Positions 1 to 7,261 of a stretch of 35,679 nt of DNA are shown in pieces. Source of the DNA: CAZWUW01 sp964636895 (GTDB lineage Bacteria > Bacillota > Thermincolia > Thermincolales > CAZWUW01). The DNA lies in the NCBI GenBank assembly GCA_964636895.1, contig CAZWUW010000022.1:1-35679 (forward strand), given 5' to 3'. The notes below the pieces were generated by a model, which searched no databases, had not been told where the DNA came from, and saw only the letters and a program-made list of their open reading frames with translations. The translations under genes were made by a program, and so were the position numbers. Each line of letters starts with the position of its first letter. Within the stretch, counting starts at the first letter, position 1.

Positions 1-609
1 GTTGATAAACCTGAAACATACCTGACTATTAAAAAAGAGGTTCGGGCCATTGCTGCCGAGTACAAAAAAATAAATGTTCTCGCCGGGGCGGAAGCTGACA
101 TTACCGGGGTGGATGGCAGCATAGATATACCTAAGAAGGTTGTACAGGAACTTGACCTGCTGATCGTGGGACTGCATCCTTTTGTCATCCCGGACAGTGT
201 TTCCGACGGCTGGCATTTGGTGGTGCAAAATCAGCTCTGCAAGCTGAGCCGCCGGTGCCGGGAGCGGGTGCGTAACACTAATACCAAGGCTTTAATCGAG
301 GCTATGCACCGTTATGATGTGGACATTGTCAGTCACCCTGACCTTAAAATGCCGGTTGATGTTCGTGCTTTGGCAAAAACGTGCGTCCGGCGGGGCGTGG
401 CTTTTGAAATAAATAACGGCCACCATTATGAAAAATCCGGTTTGATCGAAGTGGCAGCCGCTACAGGCGTCACCTTTGTGGTCAACAGTGACGCCCATTT
501 TCCGCAATCTGTGGGAGAACTTACGGCGGCGTCGGATTTGCTGGAAAAAATGCGCATACCGCCGGACATGGTGATGAATGCCAAAGGGTTTGACAGGGCA
601 GGAAATTAG
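1..609 (+). CDS. PHP-domain phosphoesterase, 5' end outside window
   Basis: The frame is open from base 1 and ends at the TAG at 607-609, so the gene begins upstream of the window; the in-frame GTG at 109 is internal. The visible 202 residues carry late PHP-domain motifs: GAEADI near the start, GLHPF, SHPDLKMP, and VNSDAHF close to the C-terminus. His, Asp and Glu residues of such motifs bind a metal cluster in this family. PHP proteins of this length class are histidinol-phosphatase-like or DNA-polymerase-PHP-like metallophosphoesterases, and the substrate cannot be told from sequence. It lies 49 bases upstream of rapZ on the same strand with no terminator between, so co-transcription is likely. 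Family assignment is secure; exact function is not. Confidence 0.85.
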   Translation, partial: VDKPETYLTIKKEVRAIAAEYKKINVLAGAEADITGVDGSIDIPKKVVQELDLLIVGLHPFVIPDSVSDGWHLVVQNQLCKLSRRCRERVRNTNTKALIEAMHRYDVDIVSHPDLKMPVDVRALAKTCVRRGVAFEINNGHHYEKSGLIEVAAATGVTFVVNSDAHFPQSVGELTAASDLLEKMRIPPDMVMNAKGFDRAGN

Positions 610-658
610 GTTTTTCTGGCGAAATATGTAGTATTAATCGTGGCGGGGGTGATTTTCT

Positions 659-1540
659 GTGAAGGACATGCGTTTTGTGATGGTAACAGGACTTTCCGGT
701 GCCGGTAAGACTCAGGCCATCAATGCCCTGGAAGACCTCGGGTTTTTTTGTGTGGATAATTTGCCGCCGACTTTGATACCTAAGTTTGCCGAGCTTTGTG
801 CACAATCAGAAGGCAAACTAAATAAAATAGCAGTGGTAGTTGATATCCGCGGCGGCGGTTTTTTTGACAGTATTGAGGAAACGCTGGAGACCCTGAAACA
901 CGCCGGAGTTAAATGGGAAATTCTTTTTCTGGAAGCAGCGGATGAAACCCTGGTCCGTCGTTTTAAAGAGTCCCGGCGTCCGCACCCGGTACGCCCCCAA
1001 GGACCCTTGCTGGAGGGCATCAGGGAGGAACGTAAACGCTTACAGGAGTTGAAAGGGCGGGCGCATAAAATTATTGATACCACCGACCGTACTAATAAGC
1101 AGTTGAAAGAAGAAATCATTGCCGCTTTCGGTGAAGAAAGCAAGTCCGCAGCTTTGAATGTTACGGTAATGTCTTTCGGCTATAAATACGGGATTCCCCT
1201 GGATGCCGACCTGTTAATGGATGTCCGGTTTCTGCCCAATCCTCATTATATAGATAAACTTCGGCCGCTTACAGGCAATGATAAGGAAATCCAGGAATTT
1301 GTACTGGATTCACAGGTAACGCGCACTTTTATGCGTAAATACTTCGATTTAATTAAATTCTTGGTTCCTAAATATGTTAAAGAGGGAAAAACCAGTTTGG
1401 TTATTGGTATTGGCTGCACGGGCGGCCGGCACCGCTCGGTGACGCTGGCCATTAAAATTGGCGAGCTGCTGAGTGCATTGGATGCCAGTGTTACCTTACA
1501 ACACCGGGATATTGAAAAAGACCCAGCGGGAGTTGTCTAG
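659..1540 (+). CDS. rapZ: RNase adapter / nucleotide-binding protein RapZ (YvcJ family)
   Basis: A 293-residue protein of the normal family length. It has a P-loop GLSGAGKT at residues 11-18, the family DNLPP motif near residue 33, and the C-terminal GCTGGRHRSV motif. RapZ/YvcJ proteins bind and hydrolyse nucleotides. In E. coli RapZ guides RNase E to the GlmZ small RNA, while in Bacillus YvcJ affects competence. The start is GTG 659, preceded by a GGCGGGGGTG ribosome site. The stop is followed after one base by the ATG of yvcK, so the two are translationally close. The order rapZ-yvcK-whiA is a conserved Gram-positive cluster and supports the call. Confidence 0.95.
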   Translation: MKDMRFVMVTGLSGAGKTQAINALEDLGFFCVDNLPPTLIPKFAELCAQSEGKLNKIAVVVDIRGGGFFDSIEETLETLKHAGVKWEILFLEAADETLVRRFKESRRPHPVRPQGPLLEGIREERKRLQELKGRAHKIIDTTDRTNKQLKEEIIAAFGEESKSAALNVTVMSFGYKYGIPLDADLLMDVRFLPNPHYIDKLRPLTGNDKEIQEFVLDSQVTRTFMRKYFDLIKFLVPKYVKEGKTSLVIGIGCTGGRHRSVTLAIKIGELLSALDASVTLQHRDIEKDPAGVV

Positions 1541-1541
1541 C

Positions 1542-2888
1542 ATGGATAGATTTAAATGGCTTTATCCTGGGATGCGGGTAAAGAGGTGGATATTTCTGGC
1601 TATTTGCGGTGCCGCTATTTTGGGTGCCGGGTTGGTTGCTGTCACCGATACCGGTCTTTTAATAGGTGCGGAAAAGCTGATTTCTTTTTGGGATATTCAT
1701 ATGCAATGGCTGGCGCCGTCAACTCTTACCGGCCTGGCCTTTATGTTTGTCGGGCTGCTGGCAATTATTGTCGGGTTCCGGAATACGATTAAGTCTATTA
1801 CCGAGGTGCTGATTCCGGAAAAAGAGCAGAAGCTGGCAGATATTATTTATCAGAAACAACATCTGAAAAAAGGTCCCAAGATTGTGGTAATCGGCGGGGG
1901 TACGGGTTTATCCATGCTTTTGCGCGGGCTGAAGTTCTATACCAGCAATATTACGGCCATTGTTACAGTGGCCGATGATGGCGGTAGTTCCGGACAACTG
2001 CGGGGCGAGTTGGGTATTCTGCCTCCGGGTGATATCCGTAACTGTCTGGTAGCCCTGGCAGATACGGAAAGCCTGATGGAAGAGCTTTTTCAGCATCGTT
2101 TCCGTAACTGTAACGGGCTTAGCGGACACAGTGTGGGGAATCTTTTTATTGCCGCTATGACTCAGATTGCTGGCGATTTTGAGACCGCCATCAAAGAAAT
2201 GGGTAAAGTACTGGCCATCAGGGGCCAGGTACTGCCAGTTACCCTGAGGCATGTCACCCTGTGTGCGGAACTGGCTGATGGCACTGTCATTGAGGGGGAG
2301 TCCAATATCCCCCGGACACCGCATAAAATTAAACGGGTCTTTCTTCGTCCGGGAGACTGTGAACCTGTTCCGGAGGCGTTAAAAGCCATTGCGGATGCGG
2401 ATATCATTATCCTTGGGCCGGGCAGTCTTTATACCAGTGTTATCCCCAACCTGCTGGTGCGGGGCGTGGCGGACGCAATCGCCAGGTCACCGGCAGCCAC
2501 CATTTATACCTGTAATATTATGACTCAACCCGGTGAAACCGATGGCTACACAGCTGCCGACCATATCCGGGCGATTCACCAGCACGCCGGTTCCGGACTG
2601 ATCGATTACGCTGTTGTCAATGTTGAAGATATACCCCGCAAGCTGCTGCGCAAATACCGGAGTGAAGGTGCTGTGCCGGTGCGGCCGGACCTTACGGGAA
2701 TACAGCGCATGAACGTGGTGGCAGTCTGTCGAAATCTGGTTTTTGAGACTGATGTGGTGCGCCATGACCCGCAGAAGCTGGGCGAAGCCATTATTGATTT
2801 AATTGGGCAAATCAAAGGGAGAAATGAAAAAATTTATATACCCGAGTTGCCCCTCGCTAAAAGTCAGAAAAGAGAGTTGCCGGGGTAA
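1542..2888 (+). CDS. yvcK: YvcK/CofD-like gluconeogenesis factor with N-terminal membrane anchor
   Basis: The protein has 448 residues from ATG 1542, one base after the rapZ stop and preceded by an AGCGGGAG ribosome site; the longer frame opening at 1473 lies inside rapZ and is not needed. Residues about 15-36 and 61-79 are hydrophobic and probably membrane-spanning. The CofD-like domain begins near 112 with GGGTGLS (118-124), then VTVADDGGSSGQLR and PPGDIRN. YvcK binds UDP-sugars and is needed for growth on gluconeogenic carbon and for normal cell-wall synthesis in Bacillus. The canonical Bacillus protein is about 320 residues and lacks the membrane segment, so the anchor is the odd feature here. 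Confidence 0.93.
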   Translation: MDRFKWLYPGMRVKRWIFLAICGAAILGAGLVAVTDTGLLIGAEKLISFWDIHMQWLAPSTLTGLAFMFVGLLAIIVGFRNTIKSITEVLIPEKEQKLADIIYQKQHLKKGPKIVVIGGGTGLSMLLRGLKFYTSNITAIVTVADDGGSSGQLRGELGILPPGDIRNCLVALADTESLMEELFQHRFRNCNGLSGHSVGNLFIAAMTQIAGDFETAIKEMGKVLAIRGQVLPVTLRHVTLCAELADGTVIEGESNIPRTPHKIKRVFLRPGDCEPVPEALKAIADADIIILGPGSLYTSVIPNLLVRGVADAIARSPAATIYTCNIMTQPGETDGYTAADHIRAIHQHAGSGLIDYAVVNVEDIPRKLLRKYRSEGAVPVRPDLTGIQRMNVVAVCRNLVFETDVVRHDPQKLGEAIIDLIGQIKGRNEKIYIPELPLAKSQKRELPG

Positions 2889-2954
2889 GAAGTATAAAAG
2901 CCCTTTACCGTGGGACAATAAACATAAATCCACGGTGAGGAGGTGAGAAGGATT

Positions 2955-3437
2955 TTGCGCAGGAAAAAGTTTTTGACAGCGTTGCTGATTTTAGGTGCGT
3001 TTTTATTTACCATTTTGGCCGGTTGTTCGGCTCAGAAAAAGCCAATGCCGGAGGGGAATGCCCCGAAGAAGGCGCCGGCGGTAGATGAGAATCGATCCCA
3101 GGCAAAAGCCCGTGACGCGGCGGATGATATTTCGCGGCGGGTGTTGAACATTAAGGGTGTGAAAAGTGCTTATGTTGTTGTAGTAGGCAATGTAGCCCTG
3201 ATTGGGATTAATATTGAAGACGGTAAGCAGGAAAAAGGGATAAATGAAATTAAGAATGCAGCAGCAGAGCGCGCGGAAGCCGACAAGCGGATTGTCCGGG
3301 CCTATGTTTCCGCCGATCCTGATGTGGTTGCGAGAATCCGGGAAATTGGGGATAATATTAATAAAGGCCGGCCGATAACCGAATATCTGGATGAAATTGG
3401 AGAAATTATTCAGCGACTGACGCCGAAAACTGATTAA
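2955..3437 (+). CDS. YhcN/YlaJ-type sporulation lipoprotein
   Basis: About 160 residues. A basic start, a hydrophobic stretch and the lipobox ILAGC give a lipoprotein signal, with the Cys as lipidation site. The following region is charged and low-complexity. The C-terminal domain contains RVLNIKGVKSAYVVVVGN and later VRAYVSADPDV, typical of the Spore_YhcN_YlaJ family found on spore membranes. TTG 2955 is preferred over the in-frame GTG 2943 because AGGAGGTGA at 2938-2946 overlaps the GTG but sits eight bases before the TTG. A terminator follows at 3480. It suggests a spore-forming host, although family members also occur outside sporulators. Confidence 0.82.
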   Translation: MRRKKFLTALLILGAFLFTILAGCSAQKKPMPEGNAPKKAPAVDENRSQAKARDAADDISRRVLNIKGVKSAYVVVVGNVALIGINIEDGKQEKGINEIKNAAAERAEADKRIVRAYVSADPDVVARIREIGDNINKGRPITEYLDEIGEIIQRLTPKTD

Positions 3438-3479
3438 ACGTTGTAATCCAGTATTACTCAGAAAAAAATGTAAGAGACC

Positions 3480-3519
3480 CGCCGTCAGGCTAATTAAGCC
3501 ATACGGCGGTTTTGTTTTT
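3480..3519 (+). terminator. Intrinsic terminator after the lipoprotein gene
   Basis: CCGCCGT (3480-3486) pairs with ACGGCGG (3503-3509), with an inner GGCT/AGCC pairing, and is followed by TTTTGTTTTT. It closes the rapZ-yvcK-lipoprotein unit ahead of the whiA promoter. Confidence 0.88.
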
Positions 3520-3555
3520 CTTTGGCCGGTATGATATTTTTATCTTCTGAGTTTG

Positions 3556-3564
3556 TGCTATAAT
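3556..3564 (+). promoter_or_regulatory. Extended -10 promoter of whiA
   Basis: TGCTATAAT is a perfect extended -10 element about 40 bases before the whiA start. No good -35 hexamer is visible 17 bases upstream, as is usual for extended -10 promoters. It sits just after the preceding terminator. Confidence 0.65.
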
Positions 3565-3606
3565 ATAGCTATAAGTTTTTGTGAGTTGTAATAAAGGGGA
3601 ACGGTT

Positions 3607-4560
3607 ATGTCTTTTTCAATTACTGTAAAAAACGAGCTGGCGCGGATGAAAGCGCCCAAACACTGTTGTCAATTGGCTGAGCTGGCTGCTTTGGCCAGAA
3701 TGGACGGGGTCATTCAAATTAGCGGCGCGCAACGGACAGCTTTGCATATCCATAACGAAAACGCGGCCGCCGCCCGCAAAATCTTCTCCTACGTTAAAGA
3801 GTTGTTTGATGTCCAGGCCGATATTTTAGTGCGGCGAAAAATCCGTTTAAAGAAGAACAATGTCTATGCGGTAAGGGTTCAGTCCCGGCAAAAAATTCGC
3901 AGTATTCTTGAAACCCTTGGTCTGATGGAGCAAGACGGTCAGTTAACAGAAGGTATTAAGGGATATTTAATTAAAAAGGACTGTTGCCGCCGGGCTTTTT
4001 TGCGGGGTGTGTTTTTGGGCGGAGGTTCGGTGAATGACCCCGAGGGCACGTACCACCTGGAGATTACCACCAATGATGAGTGTTTAAGTCAGGATCTTTG
4101 CCGGCTGTTGAAAAAATATGGTTTACCAGCGAAAGTCAGCAGTCGTAAGAACTGGTACGTAGTATACCTGAAGGGCAGCGAGGAAATTGTCAATTTGTTG
4201 AATGTCATGGGCGCTCACGCCGCTCTCCTGAATTTTGAAAATGTCCGCATTTACAAAGATATGCGGAATCAGGTGAACCGCATTGTCAACTGCGAAACAG
4301 CGAACCTGAATAAAACGGTCAATGCCGCCGTTAAACAGGTTGAAGATATTAGGTACATAGAGGAGACCATGGGGCTTCGCAAACTGCCCGGCAGTCTCCG
4401 GGAGGTAGCTGAGCTGCGGCTTTTGCATTCTGACAGCAGTCTGAAGGAACTGGGAGAACTAATGACTCCCAGGGTGGGCAAATCCGGAGTTAATCACCGG
4501 CTGCGCCGCATTTGCGGAATAGCGGAAGACTTGCGGGTCAGGAACGGTTGCCGTAAATAA
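3607..4560 (+). CDS. whiA: DNA-binding protein WhiA
   Basis: A 317-residue protein of usual WhiA length. The N-terminal half has the degenerate LAGLIDADG-like fold (ELAALARMDGVIQ near residue 25; FLRGVFLGGGSVNDPEGTYHLE near 130-152). The C-terminal part has the helix-turn-helix seen as LKELGELM...VGKSGVNHRLRRI. WhiA is a transcription factor of Actinobacteria and Firmicutes controlling sporulation septation in Streptomyces and chromosome segregation/division in Bacillus. ATG 3607 follows AAAGGGGA at a good distance. It has its own promoter and lies in the conserved neighbourhood of rapZ and yvcK. Confidence 0.96.
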   Translation: MSFSITVKNELARMKAPKHCCQLAELAALARMDGVIQISGAQRTALHIHNENAAAARKIFSYVKELFDVQADILVRRKIRLKKNNVYAVRVQSRQKIRSILETLGLMEQDGQLTEGIKGYLIKKDCCRRAFLRGVFLGGGSVNDPEGTYHLEITTNDECLSQDLCRLLKKYGLPAKVSSRKNWYVVYLKGSEEIVNLLNVMGAHAALLNFENVRIYKDMRNQVNRIVNCETANLNKTVNAAVKQVEDIRYIEETMGLRKLPGSLREVAELRLLHSDSSLKELGELMTPRVGKSGVNHRLRRICGIAEDLRVRNGCRK

Positions 4561-4575
4561 CCGAATTATGCGATT

Positions 4576-4629
4576 GCACGGGATATGCTGCCAGCACGGG
4601 ATAAGCTGCCGGCACAAGATTTTGCTGCC
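4576..4629 (+). repeat. Three tandem 18-bp imperfect repeats before the lgt promoter
   Basis: Units start at 4576, 4594 and 4612: GCACGGGATATGCTGCCA, GCACGGGATAAGCTGCCG and GCACAAGATTTTGCTGCC. The array ends five bases before the -35 element of the lgt promoter. The first two units differ at two positions and the third is more diverged. The placement suggests a protein-binding region, but no known regulator site is recognised. Confidence 0.7.
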
Positions 4630-4633
4630 TGCC

Positions 4634-4662
4634 TTGACGGGAGGAATAAGCCATATTATAAT
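4634..4662 (+). promoter_or_regulatory. Sigma-A-type promoter of lgt
   Basis: TTGACG at 4634-4639 and TATAAT at 4657-4662 are separated by exactly 17 bases. The -10 ends about 48 bases before the lgt ATG. One of the best matches to a vegetative promoter in the window. Confidence 0.8.
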
Positions 4663-4710
4663 AGGATTCGTACTACACAATGTCGTAATGTTGAAAGTGA
4701 GGTGTATCCC

Positions 4711-5478
4711 ATGCATCCGATTTTGTTTCATATTGGCTCCGTGCCGGTATTTGCCTGGGGTTTCATGTTCATGGTAGCTGTTGCTTTGGTCACTTATCTG
4801 ATGTTGAAGCGGGCACAGCGGGAAGGGATTAATCCCGACCATCTGCTCGACCTGATTCTTTTTAGTATAATTGGCGGAATCGTTGGTGCCCGGATGTTTT
4901 ATGTGGTTTTTTATGAACCCCTGGTCTATATAAAAGAACCCTTGCGGATTTTTATGCTCCAGCAGGGCGGCCTGGTATTTCACGGAGGCTTGATCGGCGG
5001 GGTTATAGCAGCCTTGCTGGTGATTAAAAAACACAAGCTACCGGCTTGGCAGGTGGGCGACCTGGTGGCGCCCTATCTGGCGCTGGGCTATGGGATTGTG
5101 CGGATTGGTTGCTTCCTGAACGGGGATAGTTATGGGCTGCCGACAGATTTGCCGGTAGGGGTAGTTTTTCCAGGTGTAGACGACCTGCCCAGGCACCCGA
5201 CCCAGTTGTATTCTTCGGCCGCCGGACTGATTATTTTTGGCTTGCTGATTTGGTTGCGGGAGAGGAAAGCTTTTAGCGGCCAGTTGTTTATGCAGTTTCT
5301 CTTTCTCTATGTAACGTACCGGACCTTGGTGGAAACCCTGCGGGACAATATGAGAGTCCTTGGGCCGGTAACCATCGCCCAGGTAGTAAACTTATTTATT
5401 CTGGTTACAGCCATTGGGTTATACCGCTATTTGAAGAACCGCAACTTTAGGGCAAACAAAAGCAGTATACGCGGATAA
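4711..5478 (+). CDS. lgt: Prolipoprotein diacylglyceryl transferase
   Basis: A 255-residue multi-spanning membrane protein that transfers diacylglycerol from phosphatidylglycerol to the lipobox Cys of prolipoproteins. Family motifs are the FHGGLIGG loop, the signature VRIGCFLNGDSYGLPT (canonical GRIGNFINGE), and RHPTQLY. About seven hydrophobic helices are visible. ATG 4711 is chosen because AAAGTGAGGTG ends just upstream and the promoter -10 ends at 4662; the longer frame opening at 4585 would start inside the repeat array, before the promoter. The sporulation lipoprotein encoded upstream is a plausible substrate. Confidence 0.96.
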   Translation: MHPILFHIGSVPVFAWGFMFMVAVALVTYLMLKRAQREGINPDHLLDLILFSIIGGIVGARMFYVVFYEPLVYIKEPLRIFMLQQGGLVFHGGLIGGVIAALLVIKKHKLPAWQVGDLVAPYLALGYGIVRIGCFLNGDSYGLPTDLPVGVVFPGVDDLPRHPTQLYSSAAGLIIFGLLIWLRERKAFSGQLFMQFLFLYVTYRTLVETLRDNMRVLGPVTIAQVVNLFILVTAIGLYRYLKNRNFRANKSSIRG

Positions 5479-5506
5479 GAGCCCCTGACTGCCTGTAGTT
5501 GCATTA

Positions 5507-5515
5507 TGCTATAAT
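5507..5515 (+). promoter_or_regulatory. Extended -10 element between lgt and rpoN
   Basis: TGCTATAAT, identical to the whiA extended -10 element, lies 28 bases after the lgt stop. Transcription would begin about 5522, directly at the hairpin that follows, before rpoN. The -35 region (GTAGTT) is weak. Confidence 0.5.
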
Positions 5516-5522
5516 ATAATTT

Positions 5523-5561
5523 GGGTTCCATGACCTGTACCACGGGGCATGGAACCCTTTT
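5523..5561 (+). terminator. Strong hairpin with T-run after lgt / in rpoN leader
   Basis: GGGTTCCATG (5523-5532) pairs perfectly with CATGGAACCC (5548-5557) around a 15-base loop and is followed by TTTTC. It can end lgt transcription. Because a -10 element lies immediately upstream, it may also attenuate the rpoN transcript. Confidence 0.75.
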
Positions 5562-5659
5562 CTTGTGAATAAACATTAATTGGGAGTAGTTTGAGGCAGG
5601 AAAAAGCTCCGTGAACAGAGAAATTTGCATAATATCTTAATGTTTGGAGAGTGGCAGGT

Positions 5660-7066
5660 ATGCGAATGGGTGTCGGGATTTCTCAGGAACAAGCCCAGAA
5701 ACTGATGATGACCCCGGAATTGCGGATGGCCATTAAAATCCTGCAGTTTTCGGCTATTGAACTGGCTGAATATGTTGATCAGGAGATGACCGAAAATCCT
5801 GTCCTGGAGGTGCGGGACGAATCTGAAGAGACTGACGGCAGCAATGACGCAAATGAAAAGGCCGAATCAACTGAAGGGGAAAAATCTGATATCGAATGGC
5901 AGGAGTATTTTGCTGACGGGCGTGATTTGGGTTACCAGCAGGAAAGCCGGTATGCCGACCGGGAAGATTTTCGGTTTGAGAATTTTCTGGCGGCGGCACC
6001 CTCGCTGGTCGACCATCTGCTATTTCAGTTAAACCTGGCCGGTCTCAGTCCGGAGGAAAAAACTGTAGGTGAGTTTATTATCGGTAATATAGATGCTAAC
6101 GGATATTTAGAGTGCAGCCTGGCTGAAGCGACTGTAGTATCCGGTGCGGACAGTGTTTTGGCTGGAAAAGTGCTGGCTGTAATCCAGGGGTTTGACCCGC
6201 CCGGGGTGGGGGCCAGAGACCTTAGGGAGTGCCTGTTGATTCAGTGCGAAAATCTGAGCCTGGGGCAGACCATCTTACCGGAGATAATTTCCAGCCATCT
6301 CAAGGATTTGGCCGACGGCAGGTTAAACAAGGTAGCGGAGGCGCTAGGGGTGCCGGCAAAGGAAGTGCAGCAGGCTGCCGACCGTTTAAGATACCTAGAT
6401 CCGAAACCTGGCCGGAACTTCAGTCATGCCGACAACACCCGCTATATTGTCCCGGATGTCGTTGTGGAGCGGGTAAACGGGGAATATGTAGTGTTGGTAA
6501 ATGACCTGGCCACACCGCGCCTGGGGGTAAGCCCAATGTACAAGGATATGCTGACCAAAAAAAATTCTGACCTTGAGACAGTCAAATACATTGAACAGAA
6601 ACTGAATTCCGCCCTGTGGCTGATTAAAAGTATTGAACAGCGGCGGTTGACTCTGTACAAAGTGAGCCAGTGTCTGGTCGAGCTGCAGCGGGAATTTTTT
6701 GACCGGGGTGTGCGTTATTTGAAGCCCCTCAATCTGAAGCATGTTGCCGAGGCTTTAAGTTTGCATGAATCAACCATCAGCCGCGCGACTTCGAATAAGT
6801 ATATCCAGACCCCACAGGGCGTTTTTGACATGAAATACTTTTTTTCCGGGGGTGTGGAAACCGCTTTTGGCACTATGACTTCCTGTGCAACTGTTAAGCG
6901 CAGCATCAGGGAAATGATAGGCGCAGAGAACCCGGCGAAGCCGTTGAGTGACCAGAAGATTGCGGACACCCTCAATAGCCAGGGAATAGAGATTTCCCGG
7001 CGGACGGTGGCGAAATATCGCGATGAGATGGGTATTCCGGCTGCCGCAAAAAGAAAGAGATACTAG
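5660..7066 (+). CDS. rpoN: RNA polymerase sigma-54 factor
   Basis: A 468-residue sigma-54 protein. The N-terminal region I, rich in Gln and Leu (SQEQAQKLMMTPELRMAIKI), contacts activators. An acidic stretch follows around residues 50-80. The core-binding and helix-turn-helix regions come next, and the C-terminal RpoN box reads SRRTVAKYRDEMGIP (canonical ARRTVAKYRE), which contacts the -24 promoter element. ATG 5660 is preferred over GTG 5651 because GGAGAG at 5645-5650 is nine bases from the ATG and touches the GTG. No sigma-54 activator is encoded in this window, so the regulon is elsewhere. Confidence 0.96.
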   Translation: MRMGVGISQEQAQKLMMTPELRMAIKILQFSAIELAEYVDQEMTENPVLEVRDESEETDGSNDANEKAESTEGEKSDIEWQEYFADGRDLGYQQESRYADREDFRFENFLAAAPSLVDHLLFQLNLAGLSPEEKTVGEFIIGNIDANGYLECSLAEATVVSGADSVLAGKVLAVIQGFDPPGVGARDLRECLLIQCENLSLGQTILPEIISSHLKDLADGRLNKVAEALGVPAKEVQQAADRLRYLDPKPGRNFSHADNTRYIVPDVVVERVNGEYVVLVNDLATPRLGVSPMYKDMLTKKNSDLETVKYIEQKLNSALWLIKSIEQRRLTLYKVSQCLVELQREFFDRGVRYLKPLNLKHVAEALSLHESTISRATSNKYIQTPQGVFDMKYFFSGGVETAFGTMTSCATVKRSIREMIGAENPAKPLSDQKIADTLNSQGIEISRRTVAKYRDEMGIPAAAKRKRY

Positions 7067-7128
7067 CAAATAAAAAATTTGTTGTGCAAAGAGGAATTTC
7101 TACCAGCTATGGCGAATAAAATATCTGG

Positions 7129-7142
7129 TGGAAACGATTTCT
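7129..7142 (+). promoter_or_regulatory. cre-like site (candidate CcpA box) upstream of cggR
   Basis: TGGAAACGATTTCT matches the core of the catabolite-responsive element consensus TGNAANCGNWNNCW at every fixed position. It lies 23 bases upstream of the CggR operator in the leader of the glycolytic operon. Whether the host has CcpA is not visible. Confidence 0.45.
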
Positions 7143-7164
7143 TGCACTTTTTCTTTGCCTGCAG

Positions 7165-7200
7165 CGGGACAAAAACGTCAATGCCGGGACAAAAACTGTC
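7165..7200 (+). promoter_or_regulatory. CggR operator, two direct half-sites
   Basis: CGGGACAAAAACGTC (7165-7179) and CGGGACAAAAACTGTC (7185-7200) form a direct repeat. It closely resembles the Bacillus subtilis CggR operator, described as CGGGAC-N6-TGTC repeated twice. It is placed before the cggR start, as in Bacillus, for autoregulation relieved by fructose-1,6-bisphosphate. No convincing -35/-10 pair was found next to it. Confidence 0.85.
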
Positions 7201-7261
7201 CAACAACCATTCCACAGGCTATTAAAACCGGGCTGGGTTACAGCCTGGGCGGGAGGGTGCC

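Noticed and set aside
1473..1541. Longer N-terminus for YvcK
   Set aside because: It lies inside rapZ with no ribosome site; ATG 1542 has both site and correct spacing.
4585..4710. 42-residue N-terminal extension of Lgt
   Set aside because: It would begin within the tandem repeats, upstream of the promoter -10, and is not part of the family.
7129..7160. Sigma-54 type -24/-12 promoter before cggR
   Set aside because: GG and GC elements are present but separated by 12 bases instead of 10, and the TGGCAC element is poor.
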